From: JAIXWP01 sp964428835
GTDB taxonomy: Bacteria; Bacteroidota; Bacteroidia; Flavobacteriales_D; Sanyastnellaceae
Assembly (NCBI GenBank): GCA_964428835.1
Contig: CAYRZQ010000006.1
Location: 40,560-104,559, forward strand
Length of the DNA: 64,000 nucleotides
Direction of reading: 5' to 3'
Below, piece after piece: positions 31,498 to 39,513 of this stretch. Under the pieces are notes generated by a model. The model made no database searches. It worked only from the letters and a program-made list of their open reading frames with translations, and had not been told where the DNA came from. The position numbers were made by a program, and so were the translations under genes. The first letter of the stretch is position 1. Each line of letters begins with the position of its first letter.

Positions 31498-32694
31498 ATG
31501 GCTTATCAGTTAGACTCCCGTAATTTTTCAGGAAAACGTGTTTTGGTGCGTGTAGATTTTAACGTGCCTCTCAATGAGCAAATGCAGGTGACAGACGACA
31601 CTCGCATTCGAGCTGCGGCAAAGACGATTAAGAAGATTATTGGAGATGGCGGAAAAGCCATATTGATGTCCCATCTAGGTCGTCCAAAGGGCGGTCCAGA
31701 GGATAAATTCTCATTGCGTCACATTGTACCGAACGTTCAATCGGTTTTGGGAGTACCTGTTCACTTTGCAGAAGATTGTATTGGCGATAAAGCGGCTGGT
31801 GTTGTAAATGCAATGAAAAATGGTGAGGTAGTACTTCTTGAGAATCTTAGATTTTATAAAGAAGAGGAAGGTGGAGATGAGTTTTTTGCAGGGCAGATTG
31901 CTGAAAATGGAGATGTGTATGTAAATGATGCTTTCGGTACAGCACATAGAGCGCACGCTTCGACAGCCGTTATCGCTAAGTTTTTCCCAACCGATCGTTT
32001 GTTCGGTTATTTGATGGAAGACGAAGTTCAAAATATTGATCGCGTTCTTAACAGTAATCAAACTCCTGTTACCGCCATTATCGGTGGAAGTAAGGTAAGT
32101 AGTAAGATTGCGATTATCGAGAACTTAATGGACCGCGTAGACAACCTAATTATCGGCGGTGGTATGGCTTTTACTTTCATTAAGGCTCAGAAGGGAAAAG
32201 TTGGAAGTAGTTTGGTGGAGGAGGATAAATTGGATGTAGCGCTTGATCTGCTTGTGAAAGCGCGCGAAAAGAATGTGAATTTATTATTGCCAACAGATGC
32301 TTTGATCGCGGATAAGTTTGCAGCTGACGCGAATACAGATTCCTGCGGTGTGGGAGCCATTCCGGATGGATGGATGGGCTTAGATATTGGACCTGCATCG
32401 GTAGAAAGTTTTAAAGAAGTGATTCTACGCAGCAAGACAATACTGTGGAACGGTCCAATGGGCGTGTTTGAAATGGAGGCTTTTGCTAAGGGTACTATTG
32501 CTGTGGCCGAGGCATTGGCCGAGGCTACAAAGAATCACGGTGCCTTTACACTTGTGGGTGGTGGTGATAGTGTGGCGGCGGTCAATCAGTTTGGACTTGC
32601 AGATCAGGTAAGTTACGTAAGCACTGGTGGAGGCGCAATGCTCGAAAGTCTTGAAGGCATCGAGCTGCCCGGAATAGCTGCCATTCGAAAGTAG
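31498..32694 (+). CDS. pgk: Phosphoglycerate kinase
   Basis: 398-residue glycolytic enzyme making ATP from 1,3-bisphosphoglycerate. Signature RVDFNVPLN (about residues 18-26), ATHL-like ILMSHLGRPKG (about 55-65), and the hinge and substrate motifs LLENLRFYKEEEGG (about 114-127) and NDAFGTAHRAHAST (about 142-155). The nucleotide-binding end has GGGDSVAAVNQFG (about 352-364) and STGGGAMLESLEG (about 372-384). Length fits the family (about 395-400). An 18-bp perfect palindrome follows 5 bp after the stop. Confidence 0.97.
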   Translation: MAYQLDSRNFSGKRVLVRVDFNVPLNEQMQVTDDTRIRAAAKTIKKIIGDGGKAILMSHLGRPKGGPEDKFSLRHIVPNVQSVLGVPVHFAEDCIGDKAAGVVNAMKNGEVVLLENLRFYKEEEGGDEFFAGQIAENGDVYVNDAFGTAHRAHASTAVIAKFFPTDRLFGYLMEDEVQNIDRVLNSNQTPVTAIIGGSKVSSKIAIIENLMDRVDNLIIGGGMAFTFIKAQKGKVGSSLVEEDKLDVALDLLVKAREKNVNLLLPTDALIADKFAADANTDSCGVGAIPDGWMGLDIGPASVESFKEVILRSKTILWNGPMGVFEMEAFAKGTIAVAEALAEATKNHGAFTLVGGGDSVAAVNQFGLADQVSYVSTGGGAMLESLEGIELPGIAAIRK

Positions 32695-32699
32695 TATTT

Positions 32700-32717
32700 C
32701 GTATGTTTAAACATACG
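32700..32717. promoter_or_regulatory. 18-bp perfect palindrome upstream of the lipocalin gene
   Basis: CGTATGTTTAAACATACG is fully self-complementary. Its half GTATGTTTA recurs at 32741-32749, 40 bp away, where it overlaps the likely -7 box. This is a strong operator candidate, acting in cis on the lipocalin gene. Confidence 0.6.
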
Positions 32718-32741
32718 AGCTACCTTTTTAATTTATAAATG

Positions 32742-32749
32742 TATGTTTA
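32742..32749 (+). promoter_or_regulatory. Likely -7 box of the lipocalin gene
   Basis: TATGTTTA, one change from TAnnTTTG, 17 nt before the ATG at 32767. It shares 9 bp with the palindrome half-site. Confidence 0.4.
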
Positions 32750-32766
32750 GATAAAATACGATTACT

Positions 32767-33285
32767 ATGAAATGGATATATGTCTTTTTGTGTGCTGCAT
32801 TCTTAGCTTCATGTAGTTCTTCCAACGAGTCTTTGGAAACCGTTAGTCAGGTCGACTTAGATAAGTATGCTGGTAAGTGGTATGAAATTGCATCGTTTCC
32901 ACAACGCTTTCAAGAAGGTTGTCATTGCACCACCGCTACCTATACCAAGAGCACGGAAGGTCACATCATCGTAGAGAATCGTTGTAATAAGGATAGCATT
33001 AATGGTGAACTATCTTATATCGAAGGCAAGGCATTTATAGTAGAGAATTCTGGTAATGCAAAGCTGGAGGTACAGTTCTTCTGGCCTTTTAAGGGGGATT
33101 ATTGGATTATAGAATTAGCGGATGATTATTCTTATGCAGTGGTAGGTCATCCGAACAGGGAGTATTTGTGGATTCTTTCGCGCACGCCACAAATGGAAGA
33201 ATCAACCTATAATGATCTTTTGAAGCGCATTTCAAATAAAAAGTTTGATATCACCTTGCTGCAAAAAACCGTGCAGTGTGAGTGA
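32767..33285 (+). CDS. Lipocalin family lipoprotein (Blc-like)
   Basis: 172 residues. Lipoprotein signal MKWIYVFLCAAFLASCSSS (lipobox Cys near residue 16). The lipocalin GxW motif is LDKYAGKWYEIASFPQRFQ (about 31-49), and the second signature is YAVVGHPNREYLWILSRTPQ (about 122-141). The family binds lipids, fatty acids or other hydrophobic ligands at the outer membrane; bacterial Blc is induced under stress. A terminator follows 13 bp after the stop and a palindrome precedes the gene, so it is a single regulated unit. Confidence 0.93.
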   Translation: MKWIYVFLCAAFLASCSSSNESLETVSQVDLDKYAGKWYEIASFPQRFQEGCHCTTATYTKSTEGHIIVENRCNKDSINGELSYIEGKAFIVENSGNAKLEVQFFWPFKGDYWIIELADDYSYAVVGHPNREYLWILSRTPQMEESTYNDLLKRISNKKFDITLLQKTVQCE

Positions 33286-33297
33286 ACTGTTTTTCGG

Positions 33298-33325
33298 AGC
33301 CAATGAACGAGAAAATTGGCTTTTA
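33298..33325 (+). terminator. Terminator of the lipocalin gene
   Basis: AGCCAAT (33298-33304) and ATTGGCT (33315-33321) form a 7-bp stem with a 10-nt loop, followed by TTTT. Confidence 0.65.
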
Positions 33326-33418
33326 CAGAGAGTTAGTAAAGTCGCGATTTAAAAAAAAAGATATTTTTTTTGTAATATTTGAGAAGGACCTGCGTCAGAT
33401 GGTCAAAAATTAATCACA

Positions 33419-34279
33419 ATGAAAAAGTTTGCATTATTCTTTACGGCGCTCACCTTGGTTTTCAGCGCTTCAGCTCAGGTACCTACGGAGAAGTCTTTGT
33501 TATGGGAAATATCGGGCAATGGTCTCAAGGAGAAATCATATCTCTATGGTACTTTTCACTTATTATGTCCAGAGGATTTAGTATTTGACAAGAAGGTAAC
33601 AGAAAAACTTGACGCTACAAAAGCGCTATTTTTAGAGTTAGACTTCACCAATCCGCAGATAGGGGTTGAGATGCAAATGGGAATGATGATGGCAGATGGT
33701 CATACCATTCGAGAATACACGGATAGTCTTACGTTCGCTCAAATGGGTGATTCTCTCAAAGCGAAGGTGGGCATGCCTATCGAAATGGTAAATGGTATAA
33801 AACCGATGATGTTGGCGTCTATGCTCTATCCAAGCGCTCTGGGCTGTAATCCTGGATCACCAGAGATGGAATTGGTGAAGCTCGCAGACGCTAAAGGTTC
33901 AAAGATTGCTGGACTTGAAACAGTGGTCGACCAAATGAAGATATTTGACGAAATTCCCTATGACCTTCAAACGAAGATGTTAAAGGACTACCTATTGACA
34001 AAAGATGCGATGAAGAATGAAACCGAACAAATGCTCGGTATCTATCGAAAGGGTGATGTGAAGGCGATGCACGATTTCATGCAAGAAGATAAAAGTGGCT
34101 TAGGCGGATTTATGGATTTGATGCTCTATAGTCGCAATCGTAATTGGGTGGAAACAATTAAAGTTCAATCTGCGGAGGAGGCCTCTTTTTACGCTGTGGG
34201 TGCAGGTCACTTAGGCGGTGAACAAGGTGTAATTGCTTTGCTTAGAAAGGCTGGATACACAGTTAAACCAATTAAGTAA
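33419..34279 (+). CDS. TraB/GumN family protein
   Basis: 286 residues. Signal peptide MKKFALFFTALTLVFSASAQ. The TraB/GumN domain begins LLWEISGNGLKEKSYLYGTF (about 27-46), with the conserved HLLCPEDL next to it. Near the end come SRNRNWVETI (about 240-249) and AVGAGHLGGEQGVIALLRKA (about 260-279). The GxxHLxG and RNxxW motifs are those of Tiki/TraB-like metalloproteases, which suggests a periplasmic protease-like role; activity is inferred. It lies 10 bp before the sigma-factor gene and may be in the same operon. Confidence 0.9.
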   Translation: MKKFALFFTALTLVFSASAQVPTEKSLLWEISGNGLKEKSYLYGTFHLLCPEDLVFDKKVTEKLDATKALFLELDFTNPQIGVEMQMGMMMADGHTIREYTDSLTFAQMGDSLKAKVGMPIEMVNGIKPMMLASMLYPSALGCNPGSPEMELVKLADAKGSKIAGLETVVDQMKIFDEIPYDLQTKMLKDYLLTKDAMKNETEQMLGIYRKGDVKAMHDFMQEDKSGLGGFMDLMLYSRNRNWVETIKVQSAEEASFYAVGAGHLGGEQGVIALLRKAGYTVKPIK

Positions 34280-34289
34280 AAGTCACACA

Positions 34290-34787
34290 ATGAACTCCGA
34301 ACAATTCATTCAGGAGCTTCAGCTACATCAACGTATTATTTTCAAGGTTTGTTCTCTTTATTGCAGGGAGCAGGAAGACCGTGAGGATTTGTTTCAAGAA
34401 ATCGTAATACAAGCGTGGAAGTCAGCAGATCGCTTTAGAGGAGAAAGTAAGTTTAGTACATGGCTTTATCAGATTTCCTTGAATGCCGCAATATCATGGT
34501 TCAGAAAGGAGAAGAAGCGAGCGAATGACATTCCATTTGAGCGCGCCCAACTAGGATCACAATCCGATGATGCTTGGCAGTCAGATGAAAGAGAACAGCA
34601 GTATCAACTCATGCACAGGGCTATAGAACAGCTCGGTAAGATTGATAAGGCCATAGTCACGCTTTATCTTGAGGATTATGATTATAAAACGATTGGTGAA
34701 ATGCTTGGTATTTCAGCCAATAATGTAGCAGTAAAGATGACACGCATTCGTGTGGCTTTAAAGGAACTCATGGAAAAAATGCAATGA
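34290..34787 (+). CDS. ECF-type RNA polymerase sigma factor
   Basis: 165 residues from the ATG at 34290 (MNSEQFIQEL); a longer frame opens inside the upstream gene and is less likely. Region 2 is visible as DLFQEIVIQAWKSADRFRGE (about 35-54) and FSTWLYQISLNAAISWFRKE (about 57-76). Region 4 has the helix-turn-helix LEDYDYKTIGEMLGISANNV (about 126-145) and KMTRIRVALKELM. This is an extracytoplasmic-function sigma factor. Its stop overlaps the context of the next gene's start by 1-2 nt, so the two are translationally coupled. The target promoter cannot be told. Confidence 0.93.
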   Translation: MNSEQFIQELQLHQRIIFKVCSLYCREQEDREDLFQEIVIQAWKSADRFRGESKFSTWLYQISLNAAISWFRKEKKRANDIPFERAQLGSQSDDAWQSDEREQQYQLMHRAIEQLGKIDKAIVTLYLEDYDYKTIGEMLGISANNVAVKMTRIRVALKELMEKMQ

Positions 34788-34788
34788 C

Positions 34789-35427
34789 ATGGAATTAGAA
34801 GATTTTAAAAACATATATCAAAAGAAGGAAGGGGTGCAACCGATGCGAAGTGCAGAGGAGTTGGCCTCTTTAGTGAAAAAGAGAGGTACAACGGCTATTG
34901 AAAAGGTAGTGCGCAATCTTCGAATGGAGCTCGTATTTGGCACTGTACTATGCCTGGTTTTGTCTGTTTATGTTTTCCGTATGCCAGGGTCATATATATT
35001 GCCTTATCTCGCAGGATTGATCATTATTTTTATGATTATTCAGACATTGGTTTACATACCTGTTTTCAAGAAGATAAAGCACTTGCACGATAACAATCAA
35101 TCGTCAACGCGCTTATGGTTGAAATCTCTTATAGACTACATGGAACGTTTCATTAAAATGTACGTTCGATCAATGATGATTACAATTCCAGCGGGAGCTG
35201 TATTTGGGGGATTCATTGGATATAATTCAGCGAGTCGAGCCGAGCCGGACCCAGCGGTACCTGACTTGCTCAATAGCGAAGATCCTACCGTTTTGATACT
35301 TGTACTAATTCTGGGTGTTTTGCTCTTTATAGGAACCTTTTTCTTTTTACGTTTCGCCGTACATTACCTTTACGGGAAGCATCTAAAAGCACTCAAAGCG
35401 GCTTATAAGGAATTGGGAGAGGAGTGA
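34789..35427 (+). CDS. Membrane partner of the ECF sigma factor
   Basis: 212 residues; no anti-sigma signature recognised. An N-terminal soluble part (about 1-45) precedes four transmembrane helices: about 47-65 (LVFGTVLCLVLSVYVFRMP), 68-90, 125-143 (MITIPAGAVFGGFIGYN) and 168-188 (PTVLILVLILGVLLFIGTFF). Its ATG follows the sigma stop by 1 nt, the position usual for an anti-sigma factor. This is the main reason to propose such a role. The N-terminal soluble domain would be the sigma-binding part. It is not a typical ZAS-domain anti-sigma; no HxxxCxxC is seen. Confidence 0.7.
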   Translation: MELEDFKNIYQKKEGVQPMRSAEELASLVKKRGTTAIEKVVRNLRMELVFGTVLCLVLSVYVFRMPGSYILPYLAGLIIIFMIIQTLVYIPVFKKIKHLHDNNQSSTRLWLKSLIDYMERFIKMYVRSMMITIPAGAVFGGFIGYNSASRAEPDPAVPDLLNSEDPTVLILVLILGVLLFIGTFFFLRFAVHYLYGKHLKALKAAYKELGEE

Positions 35428-35463
35428 TTTGGCGTAATATTGCTTCTCACATATTACTTTAAG

Positions 35464-36543
35464 ATGAGAGTTGCTGTTTGCTTGCTGATTATATTCGTCG
35501 CTGTTCCTAGTTTATTCGCCCAGTCTGATAGCACCAAGAATCCCATTCAATTCAGTGGGCATATTGAAGCTTATTATTCATTCGATTTTGCAAATCCTGA
35601 TAATCATGAGAGGCCGGCTTTCATGTACTCTTTTGATCGTCATAATGAGGTGAATTTGAATTTGGGATTTATAAAGGCGGCATACGCCAAAGACCGTGTT
35701 CGCGGAAATATGGCGCTGATGACGGGCACTTATTCTAATTCTAACCTAGCGGCAGAACCAGGAGTATTCAGAAATATTTTTGAAGCGAATGCGGGATATC
35801 AGCTTTCTCCAAAGAAAAATCTATGGGTGGACGCAGGAATTTTTTCATCGCACATAGGCTTTGAAAGCGCTATTGGAAAAGACTGTTGGAACCTGACTCG
35901 CAGCATCCTTGCCGATAATTCTCCTTATTTTGAGAGTGGAGTAAAAGTTTCTTATACCAATGAGAGTGGTCGCTGGTTCTTGAGCGGTTTATTTTTAAAC
36001 GGGTGGCAGCGCATCGCTCGCGTGGATGGGAATAATACGCCCGCCTTTGGACATCAAATTACATTTAAGCCGAATTCAAAATTGGTATTTAATAGCAGTT
36101 CTTTTGTGGGAAGCGACACCCCCGATTCGACTCGAATGATGCGGTATTTTCATAATTTTTATATGCAATATCAAGTCACGGATAAAGTTGGATTTATTTT
36201 CGGTTTTGATATTGGAGCGCAGCAGAAAACGAAGAACAGTGATGTCTACAATATTTGGTATTCACCTGTTTTGATTGCACGTGTGTCTCCGAGCCCGAAG
36301 TTCAGTCTAGCAGGACGTGTGGAGTTTTATCATGATGAAAATGGGGTAATCATATATACAGGAACGCCGAATGGTTTTGAAACATTCAGCGCTTCTGTCA
36401 ATGGGGATTTTCTTTTATCACCCAACATTGTCTGGCGAATAGAAGGACGCACCTTTAGCAGTCGTGATGCAGTATTTATTGAAAATGATGGGGCCAGCAA
36501 AACGAATAATGCTTTGACGACATCTCTGGCAATTCAATTTTAA
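35464..36543 (+). CDS. Porin-like outer-membrane beta-barrel protein
   Basis: 359 residues from the ATG at 35464 (MRVAVCLLIIFVAVPSLFAQ, a clear signal peptide); an upstream in-frame ATG is rejected as it precedes the signal. The mature protein is a barrel with many aromatic-ended strands, for example FSGHIEAYYSFDFANPDNHE (about 30-49) and RHNEVNLNLGFIKAAYAKDR (about 58-77). The segment NLWVDAGIFSSHIGFESAIG (about 120-139) and the end NNALTTSLAIQF agree with the BBP2/outer-membrane beta-barrel porin family in Bacteroidota. The substrate is unknown. It follows the sigma-factor pair by 36 bp. A REP doublet begins 14 bp after its stop. Confidence 0.82.
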   Translation: MRVAVCLLIIFVAVPSLFAQSDSTKNPIQFSGHIEAYYSFDFANPDNHERPAFMYSFDRHNEVNLNLGFIKAAYAKDRVRGNMALMTGTYSNSNLAAEPGVFRNIFEANAGYQLSPKKNLWVDAGIFSSHIGFESAIGKDCWNLTRSILADNSPYFESGVKVSYTNESGRWFLSGLFLNGWQRIARVDGNNTPAFGHQITFKPNSKLVFNSSSFVGSDTPDSTRMMRYFHNFYMQYQVTDKVGFIFGFDIGAQQKTKNSDVYNIWYSPVLIARVSPSPKFSLAGRVEFYHDENGVIIYTGTPNGFETFSASVNGDFLLSPNIVWRIEGRTFSSRDAVFIENDGASKTNNALTTSLAIQF

Positions 36544-36556
36544 TCGATTGGGCATA

Positions 36557-36668
36557 TTTGTGCCACCCCTACGGGGTCGTGACGCGGCCGCTGCATTCCG
36601 TAGGAATGCCATGTTTGTAGACAAACGTGAATATCACATCCAGCCCGACCCCGTAGGGGTCGCACAAA
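36557..36668. repeat. REP inverted doublet (REPIN-like), 112 bp
   Basis: TTTGTGC (36557-36563) opens the element and GCACAAA (36662-36668) closes it. Just inside each end lies an ACCCCTACGGGGT-type hairpin in inverted orientation. The centre has hairpin GCATTCC-GTA-GGAATGC (36593-36609). It sits between the porin stop and the 3' end of the transposase gene. Confidence 0.88.
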
Positions 36669-36676
36669 TGCGAGGG

Positions 36677-37138
36677 TCATTCCAACGGTGTAAATAACCA
36701 TTTCTCATCGAAATCGATTTCGTTATCACGAAGTTGCTGACGATACTCTTCAAGAAAATTTTTATCTCTGTGGTGGTTTTTTTGATTCATCACGTAATTG
36801 TAAACCGTTCTGACTGCTGAGTGGCTATAGGAAAATGCGCCGAAACCTTCCTGCCAATAAAAGGTTTTGTTTGTTAGTTGTTTTGAATTGATGTAGGCTG
36901 AAGATGATTTTTTAATTTCACGAACGAGTTCTGATAGGGAGCAAATCGGTCTCATTCCGATGAAAATATGAATGTGATCTGGCATACCGTTAACCGCGAT
37001 AAGTTTATGCCCTTTTTTTTCTATGATTCCAGTAATGTATTTATAGAGTTGCTCCTCCCAATCGGGGTTTATCACACTCTCGCGGTATTTAACGGCAAAA
37101 ACTATTTGAATGTAAATTTGTGAATAGGTGTTGGGCAT
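36677..37138 (-). CDS. IS200/REP-type Y1 tyrosine transposase (RAYT-like)
   Basis: 153-residue HUH single-strand transposase. The HUH motif is GMPDHIHIFIG (His near 55 and 57). The catalytic Tyr lies in VYNYVMNQKNHH (Tyr near 115), followed by the N-Q-x-x-H-H metal-binding motif. The family-typical FYWQEGFGAFSYS (about 93-105) is present. In IS200/IS605 elements and in REP-associated tyrosine transposases this domain nicks and joins single-stranded DNA at hairpins. No IS605 TnpB gene is adjacent. Inverted doublets of a REP palindrome flank it at 36557-36668 and 37328-37695, so a RAYT role is favoured. The frame is intact, so it may be active. Confidence 0.88.
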   Translation of the reverse strand: MPNTYSQIYIQIVFAVKYRESVINPDWEEQLYKYITGIIEKKGHKLIAVNGMPDHIHIFIGMRPICSLSELVREIKKSSSAYINSKQLTNKTFYWQEGFGAFSYSHSAVRTVYNYVMNQKNHHRDKNFLEEYRQQLRDNEIDFDEKWLFTPLE

Positions 37139-37327
37139 ATACGTAAGATTAAAATTTTGCCCAAGGTACTAGTGCGTTGTAGATGATAATTTCTAGTGGT
37201 ATACGGCCGGAATATTCAGGAATATGGCATTTTGATTTCGGTTGCTAAACCGGCATTTATCGGGTCGTTCTTGGTATAAATTATTTATAAATTATAATTG
37301 GGAGGATTAGCTCATGTAACTATGCTT

Positions 37328-37695
37328 TTTGTGCGACCCCTACGGGGTCGTGACGCGGCGGCTACATTCGGGGGGCTATAGACATGAGACCCCTATGGGG
37401 TCTGTGTTGACGGCGGCGTGCATTTCGTTGGATTTTTTTAGTGGGTTAAGACAATTGAATCCCTACGGGGTCTGTGTTGACGGCGGCGTACTTTTCGTTG
37501 GGATTTTTTTATTGTGTGTTATGACAATTGAATTTCTACGGGGTCGTGATGAGGTGGCTACATTCGGGGGCTATAGACATGAGACCCTTACGGGGCCAGT
37601 GTTGGCGTGTAATACATTCTGCATTCCATAGGAATGCCATGTCTATAGACAAAGGCGAACACGACGTTCCCCCGACCCCGTAGGGGTCGCACAAA
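37328..37695. repeat. REP cluster upstream of the transposase gene
   Basis: Starts TTTGTGC (37328) and ends GCACAAA (37689-37695). It holds six GACCCCTACGGGGTC-like palindromes near 37335, 37388, 37457, 37533, 37582 and 37673. The second and third belong to 70-bp direct units sharing TCTGTGTTGACGGCGGCGT. GGGGGCTATAGACATG occurs twice (37371, 37566). The hairpin GCATTCC-ATA-GGAATGC (37621-37637) matches the one at 36593. The interval 37139-37327 is AT-rich and would hold the transposase promoter; no clear box was seen. Confidence 0.88.
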
Positions 37696-37719
37696 TATGG
37701 GGGGCATGAAAAGGATTGA

Positions 37720-38412
37720 TTACGCGATGACGCTCGATAAAATGGATTCGAAGATCTCACGACCGTCGGTGTTGCCGAGCTCGAAGTCGGCACAACGCTC
37801 AGGGTGCGGCATCATTCCAAATACATTCTTCGTTTTATTGGTGATTCCAGCAATATTGTCCAATGATCCGTTCGGATTGCTCTCCTCTGTGACCTTACCT
37901 TCCGCATCACAATATCTAAAAAGAATCTGGTCGTTGTCCTGAAGTTCTTTGATCAAATCAGCGGGACCATAAAAATTACCTTCACCATGCGCAATAGGCA
38001 CTTTGTAAGCTCTATCTCTTTCAAGATTTGATGTTACAATCGCACTCTTACTTACTGGTGTAAGGTGTATATTTTTACTGATGAATTTGCGAGATGTATT
38101 GTGAAGAAGCGCTCCCGGAAGAAGTTTGGCTTCAGTCAAAATTTGAAAACCATTACAAATTCCCATTACGTAACCGCCTTTGTTAGCGTGTTTGATGACT
38201 TCATCCATGATGGGAGAAAAGCGCGCAATGGCTCCGCTGCGCAGGTAGTCGCCATAACTGAATCCACCAGGGATGAACACAAAGTCCACGCCTTGCAAAT
38301 CTGTGTCCTTGTGCCAAAGCTTTACTACATCTTGATGGAGAATTTCCTTCATTGTGTAAACGAGATCTTCGTCACAATTGCTGCCAGGGAATACAACTAC
38401 GCCAAATTTCAT
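37720..38412 (-). CDS. purQ: Phosphoribosylformylglycinamidine synthase subunit I (PurQ)
   Basis: 230-residue class I glutamine amidotransferase of the two- or three-part FGAM synthase, supplying ammonia for purine synthesis. N-terminal FGVVVFPGSNCDEDLVYT (about 3-20). The nucleophile is Cys in VMGICNGFQILTEA (about 96-109). The other triad residues are in PIAHGEGNF and MMPHPERCAD (about 212-221). The Bacteroidota form of the family has this separate small subunit. A -7 box precedes it by 19 nt. The gene encoding DUF6427 lies 33 bp upstream on the same strand. Confidence 0.95.
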   Translation of the reverse strand: MKFGVVVFPGSNCDEDLVYTMKEILHQDVVKLWHKDTDLQGVDFVFIPGGFSYGDYLRSGAIARFSPIMDEVIKHANKGGYVMGICNGFQILTEAKLLPGALLHNTSRKFISKNIHLTPVSKSAIVTSNLERDRAYKVPIAHGEGNFYGPADLIKELQDNDQILFRYCDAEGKVTEESNPNGSLDNIAGITNKTKNVFGMMPHPERCADFELGNTDGREIFESILSSVIA

Positions 38413-38431
38413 TGCTGTGATATTATTTTGA

Positions 38432-38439
38432 CAAATTTA
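38432..38439 (-). promoter_or_regulatory. -7 box of purQ
   Basis: TAAATTTG on the minus strand fits TAnnTTTG, 19 nt before the purQ ATG. It lies in the 33-bp gap after the DUF6427 gene. Confidence 0.45.
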
Positions 38440-38445
38440 ATGCTT

Positions 38446-39438
38446 TTATATCCATTGAAAAACATGAATTATCAGAAGTGCAGATGTGATGAGCATGATA
38501 TAAAACATGAACGGGGCCAACAGGCTGTAGCGATAATTCGTAAACCAGTTGCCGATCACAAATGTGGCGGGTAGAATTGTCACTTCAGGTATAAATTGTC
38601 CTACATACATGTAAGAAAAGCCTGTTGAGGCCAAGGCAAACAAGGCCATTAAAAGAAATATACGCTTTACATTCCTCGCTTGGTTTGAGCTTCTGTCGGA
38701 AAGAAAAATAAAGCTTCGAAGTGCCAGTAAAAAGGAAATTCCGAGAGTAACACCAAAGGATCTTGTGTAGTTATTCGACCAATCGGGCATCCCTTCAGGG
38801 GTATTGAAGGAAATCGTTTTTTTAAACAAAATCAACTGATCCATTCGGTCTGTCCAAAGCATCCAAACGCCCCAATAGACAAAGGGAGTCGCAAAGGCTA
38901 CTATGGTTAAAAGATGTTCTCGCCAGTTGAAGGAGCGCGTGTTCAAAATGCTCAGCATCATAGCTGGAAGCAACAATATGTAAGGAGGAAAGGCGAGTGC
39001 ACCAAGCCCCAGCCAAAACGCTGCTTTGAAATAGGCGGGCAGTGCATTTGACTGTCTAAATACTTCCATCAGGCGGTTGAGACCAATGACAACGGCTACG
39101 TTGGCCACCAAAATCGGAATATTACATTTGATGAGACTAAGCACACTTGCCACAAGCGCGTAAAGCAAAGCGGGAACAAAAGTGGGTGAAGCGTTAAACT
39201 CATGTCTGTTGAATACGATATTTCCGAGCAGAGAACCTATGATGATGAGGCCAGAAGCAATTGAAACGCCTAAGTAAGGTGTCCCAAGAATGGGTGCCAA
39301 CAGACGATCGAGAGGGAAGTCAGCAAATGAAAATGTAATAAACCCCCATGTCCATGCGGGTATCAGCACTCCGATAACTATCAAAGGAGCTGCGAGCAAC
39401 AGATAGGGTTGACGAGAGGAAAATTGCCTTAAAATCAT
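38446..39438 (-). CDS. DUF6427 family polytopic membrane protein
   Basis: 330 residues, about nine transmembrane helices, for example YLLLAAPLIVIGVLIPAWTW (about 12-31), VPALLYALVASVLSLI (about 88-103), AFPPYILLLPAMMLSIL (about 148-164), FLLMALFALASTGFSYMYVG (about 268-287) and PFMFYIMLITSALLIIHVFQ (about 307-327). The pattern and the neighbours (purQ downstream, DUF6341 divergent) are those of the Bacteroidota DUF6427 protein. Its function is not known. It may be an envelope-associated transport or assembly factor. The start at 39438 has a weak CATTTTTG box upstream. Confidence 0.8.
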   Translation of the reverse strand: MILRQFSSRQPYLLLAAPLIVIGVLIPAWTWGFITFSFADFPLDRLLAPILGTPYLGVSIASGLIIIGSLLGNIVFNRHEFNASPTFVPALLYALVASVLSLIKCNIPILVANVAVVIGLNRLMEVFRQSNALPAYFKAAFWLGLGALAFPPYILLLPAMMLSILNTRSFNWREHLLTIVAFATPFVYWGVWMLWTDRMDQLILFKKTISFNTPEGMPDWSNNYTRSFGVTLGISFLLALRSFIFLSDRSSNQARNVKRIFLLMALFALASTGFSYMYVGQFIPEVTILPATFVIGNWFTNYRYSLLAPFMFYIMLITSALLIIHVFQWI

Positions 39439-39486
39439 TTCGTGACAAAAATGATGTTAGAAAGTGATATTTTCGCCGAGTATTTT

Positions 39487-39494
39487 TATTTTTG
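39487..39494 (+). promoter_or_regulatory. -7 box of the DUF6341 gene
   Basis: TATTTTTG fits TAnnTTTG, 19 nt before the ATG at 39514. Confidence 0.5.
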
Positions 39495-39513
39495 CACCAC
39501 AATTTATCAAATT

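Noticed and set aside
36677..37138. Complete IS200/IS605 insertion sequence
   Set aside because: No TnpB, and the flanking hairpins form inverted doublets repeated elsewhere, which fits a RAYT better. A genome count is needed to settle it.
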